Origin: JAYVSZ01 sp043774925
Lineage (GTDB): Bacteria > Pseudomonadota > Gammaproteobacteria > Burkholderiales > Methylophilaceae
Assembly: GCA_043774925.1 (NCBI GenBank)
Contig: JAYVSZ010000067.1
Coordinates: forward strand, 1 to 8,213
DNA: 8,213 bases
Direction: 5' to 3'
The notes below the pieces were generated by a model. The model was given only the letters and a program-made list of their open reading frames with translations. It had not been told where the DNA came from and ran no database searches. How positions within the stretch are numbered: position 1 is the stretch's first letter; each line of letters begins with the position of its first letter. A program made the translations under genes and the position numbers. Shown here piece by piece: positions 7,271 to 8,213 of the stretch.

Positions 7271-7761
7271 TATCTGTATTTTTTATCCTGCGCCCTATCG
7301 GCCGCAATTTGTTTTTCGTGCTTATCGCCCACTGCCAGCAACATCTGTTTGGTGTAGAGCAAATCGCCGCGTTGCTCGCCGTGATAATCGAACACACGCG
7401 TTTCCACGATGCTATCGACGGGGCAAGACTCTTCACAAAGCCCGCAAAATATACATTTGGTTAAATCAATATCATAGCGCGTGGTGCGGCGCGTATTGTC
7501 TTCGCGCTGTTCCGATTCAATGGTAATCGCCAACGCTGGGCACACCGCCTCGCACAGCTTGCAAGCAATGCAACGCTCCTCGCCATTGGGGTAGCGGCGT
7601 AGCGCATGCAAACCGCGGAAACGGTTGGATTGCGGCGTGCGTTCCTCAGGATATTGAATAGTGATTTTGCGCGCAAAAAAGTAGCGTCCGGTAAGCGCCA
7701 TGCCTTTTAGCAGTTCCCAAAGCATCAAGCTACTTAATGTATTTTTTATCTTATTTATCAT
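7270..7761 (-). CDS. nuoI: NADH-quinone oxidoreductase subunit I, 2x[4Fe-4S] ferredoxin-like
   Basis: NuoI is a peripheral-arm subunit of complex I, related to mitochondrial TYKY, that holds clusters N6a and N6b and passes electrons towards NuoB and the quinone. Both cluster motifs are intact: CIACKLCEAVCP with cysteines 64, 67, 70 and 74, and CIFCGLCEESCP with cysteines 103, 106, 109 and 113. The N-terminus has a hydrophobic/amphipathic segment (about 10-30) that anchors the protein against NuoH. FRGLHALRRYPNGEERCI (48-65) is the family-typical lead-in to the first motif. At 163 residues it resembles the short betaproteobacterial form; E. coli NuoI has 180. The ATG at 7759-7761 comes four bases after the nuoH stop with no clear Shine-Dalgarno sequence, which suggests coupling to nuoH. 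Confidence 0.98.
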   Translation of the reverse strand: MINKIKNTLSSLMLWELLKGMALTGRYFFARKITIQYPEERTPQSNRFRGLHALRRYPNGEERCIACKLCEAVCPALAITIESEQREDNTRRTTRYDIDLTKCIFCGLCEESCPVDSIVETRVFDYHGEQRGDLLYTKQMLLAVGDKHEKQIAADRAQDKKYR

Positions 7762-7765
7762 AGTG

Positions 7766-8213
7766 TTAGTGGAACAAATAAGCCCAGCGCGTTTGCATCA
7801 TGCCGCCCACAAACACAATCCATACGATAGTAATTGGGATAAACACTTTCCAGCCCAAGCGCATGATTTGGTCGTAGCGATAGCGCGGAAACGTTGCGCG
7901 GAACCACAAAAAGAAGAACACCAAGAAACCCATTTTGGCAAAAAACCATAAAATACTATCTGGCAAAAATGGGAATGGGGATAGCCAACCACCGAGGAAC
8001 ATGACCGCTGCCAGCGCGCACACCAACCAAATATTGGCATATTCCGCCAAGAAAAATAGTGCGAATGCCATGCCAGAATATTCCACATGAAAGCCAGCAA
8101 CAATTTCTGATTCTCCTTCTGCTACGTCAAACGGCGCGCGGTTAGTCTCAGCCACTGCACTAATAAAATACACAATAAATAACGGAAATAGCGGAATAAA
8201 ATACCAATGCCAA
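7766..8213 (-). CDS. nuoH: NADH-quinone oxidoreductase subunit H, C-terminal part
   Basis: NuoH is the membrane subunit at the junction of the two arms of complex I and forms much of the quinone chamber. Only the last 148 residues are visible; the gene runs off the window at base 8213, so the true start lies outside. The reading frame continues from the edge with WHWYFIPLFPLFIVYF, followed by the hallmark loop ETNRAPFDVAEGESE and GFHVEYSG, which carries conserved acidic residues facing the quinone channel. Further on, RATFPRYRYDQIMRLGWK is the usual last cytoplasmic loop, followed by the final membrane helix. A GTG at 8171-8173 is in frame, but it is internal and not a start, because conserved sequence lies upstream of it. 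Since family members have about 325-350 residues, a little over half is missing. Confidence 0.97.
   Translation of the reverse strand, partial: WHWYFIPLFPLFIVYFISAVAETNRAPFDVAEGESEIVAGFHVEYSGMAFALFFLAEYANIWLVCALAAVMFLGGWLSPFPFLPDSILWFFAKMGFLVFFFLWFRATFPRYRYDQIMRLGWKVFIPITIVWIVFVGGMMQTRWAYLFH

Noticed and set aside
7766..8173. GTG at 8171-8173 as the start of a short nuoH
   Set aside because: Conserved NuoH sequence continues upstream in the same frame to the window edge, so the gene is cut by the window and not short.
1..8213. A novel defence, mobile or RNA-based system in the window
   Set aside because: All but about 60 bases are taken by recognisable genes. I saw no repeat array, transposase, integrase, phage gene, tRNA or structured RNA; this is a housekeeping respiratory locus with two accessory genes.

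Overview
The window is a stretch of chromosome carrying the distal half of a complex I (NADH:quinone oxidoreductase) operon plus two unrelated genes behind it. All nine recognisable genes lie on the minus strand, so transcription runs from high to low coordinates. The protein sequences look proteobacterial, and a betaproteobacterium fits best. The grounds are the uninterrupted nuoH-I-J-K-L-M-N order, the short 163-residue NuoI, the 676-residue NuoL with a His-rich loop, and the moderate GC content. A methylotroph of the Methylophilaceae type is my guess, made from general resemblance without any database search.

Layout in transcription order: nuoH (8213-7766, C-terminal part only, cut by the window edge), nuoI (7761-7270), nuoJ (7270-6635), nuoK (6638-6330), nuoL (6329-4299), nuoM (4298-2790) and nuoN (2788-1340). 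After a 49-base AT-rich gap come a membrane-anchored neutral zinc metallopeptidase of the YpfJ family (1290-439) and, nine bases after its stop codon, an extended-SDR (NAD-dependent epimerase/dehydratase-like) gene. The SDR gene starts at a TTG (429) and is cut by the window edge at base 1.

How the genes work together: NuoI carries iron-sulfur clusters N6a and N6b, which pass electrons towards the quinone site bordered by NuoH. NuoH, J, K and the three antiporter-like subunits L, M and N form the membrane arm that moves protons. Every membrane-arm subunit in view keeps the charged residues expected for proton transfer. The genes are packed with gaps of 4, 0, 0 and 1 bases and overlaps of 1 and 4 bases, which points to one transcript and translational coupling. 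No terminator is visible after nuoN, so the metallopeptidase and SDR genes may be read through from the nuo operon, or may use a weak promoter candidate in the end of nuoN.

I found no RNA gene, CRISPR array, insertion sequence, phage gene or other mobile element, and no stretch above 300 bases without a gene. This is essentially an ordinary housekeeping region. The points worth a second look are small: the SDR gene's unusual start and active-site region, its in-frame position behind the peptidase stop codon, and the unexplained linkage of these two genes to nuo.
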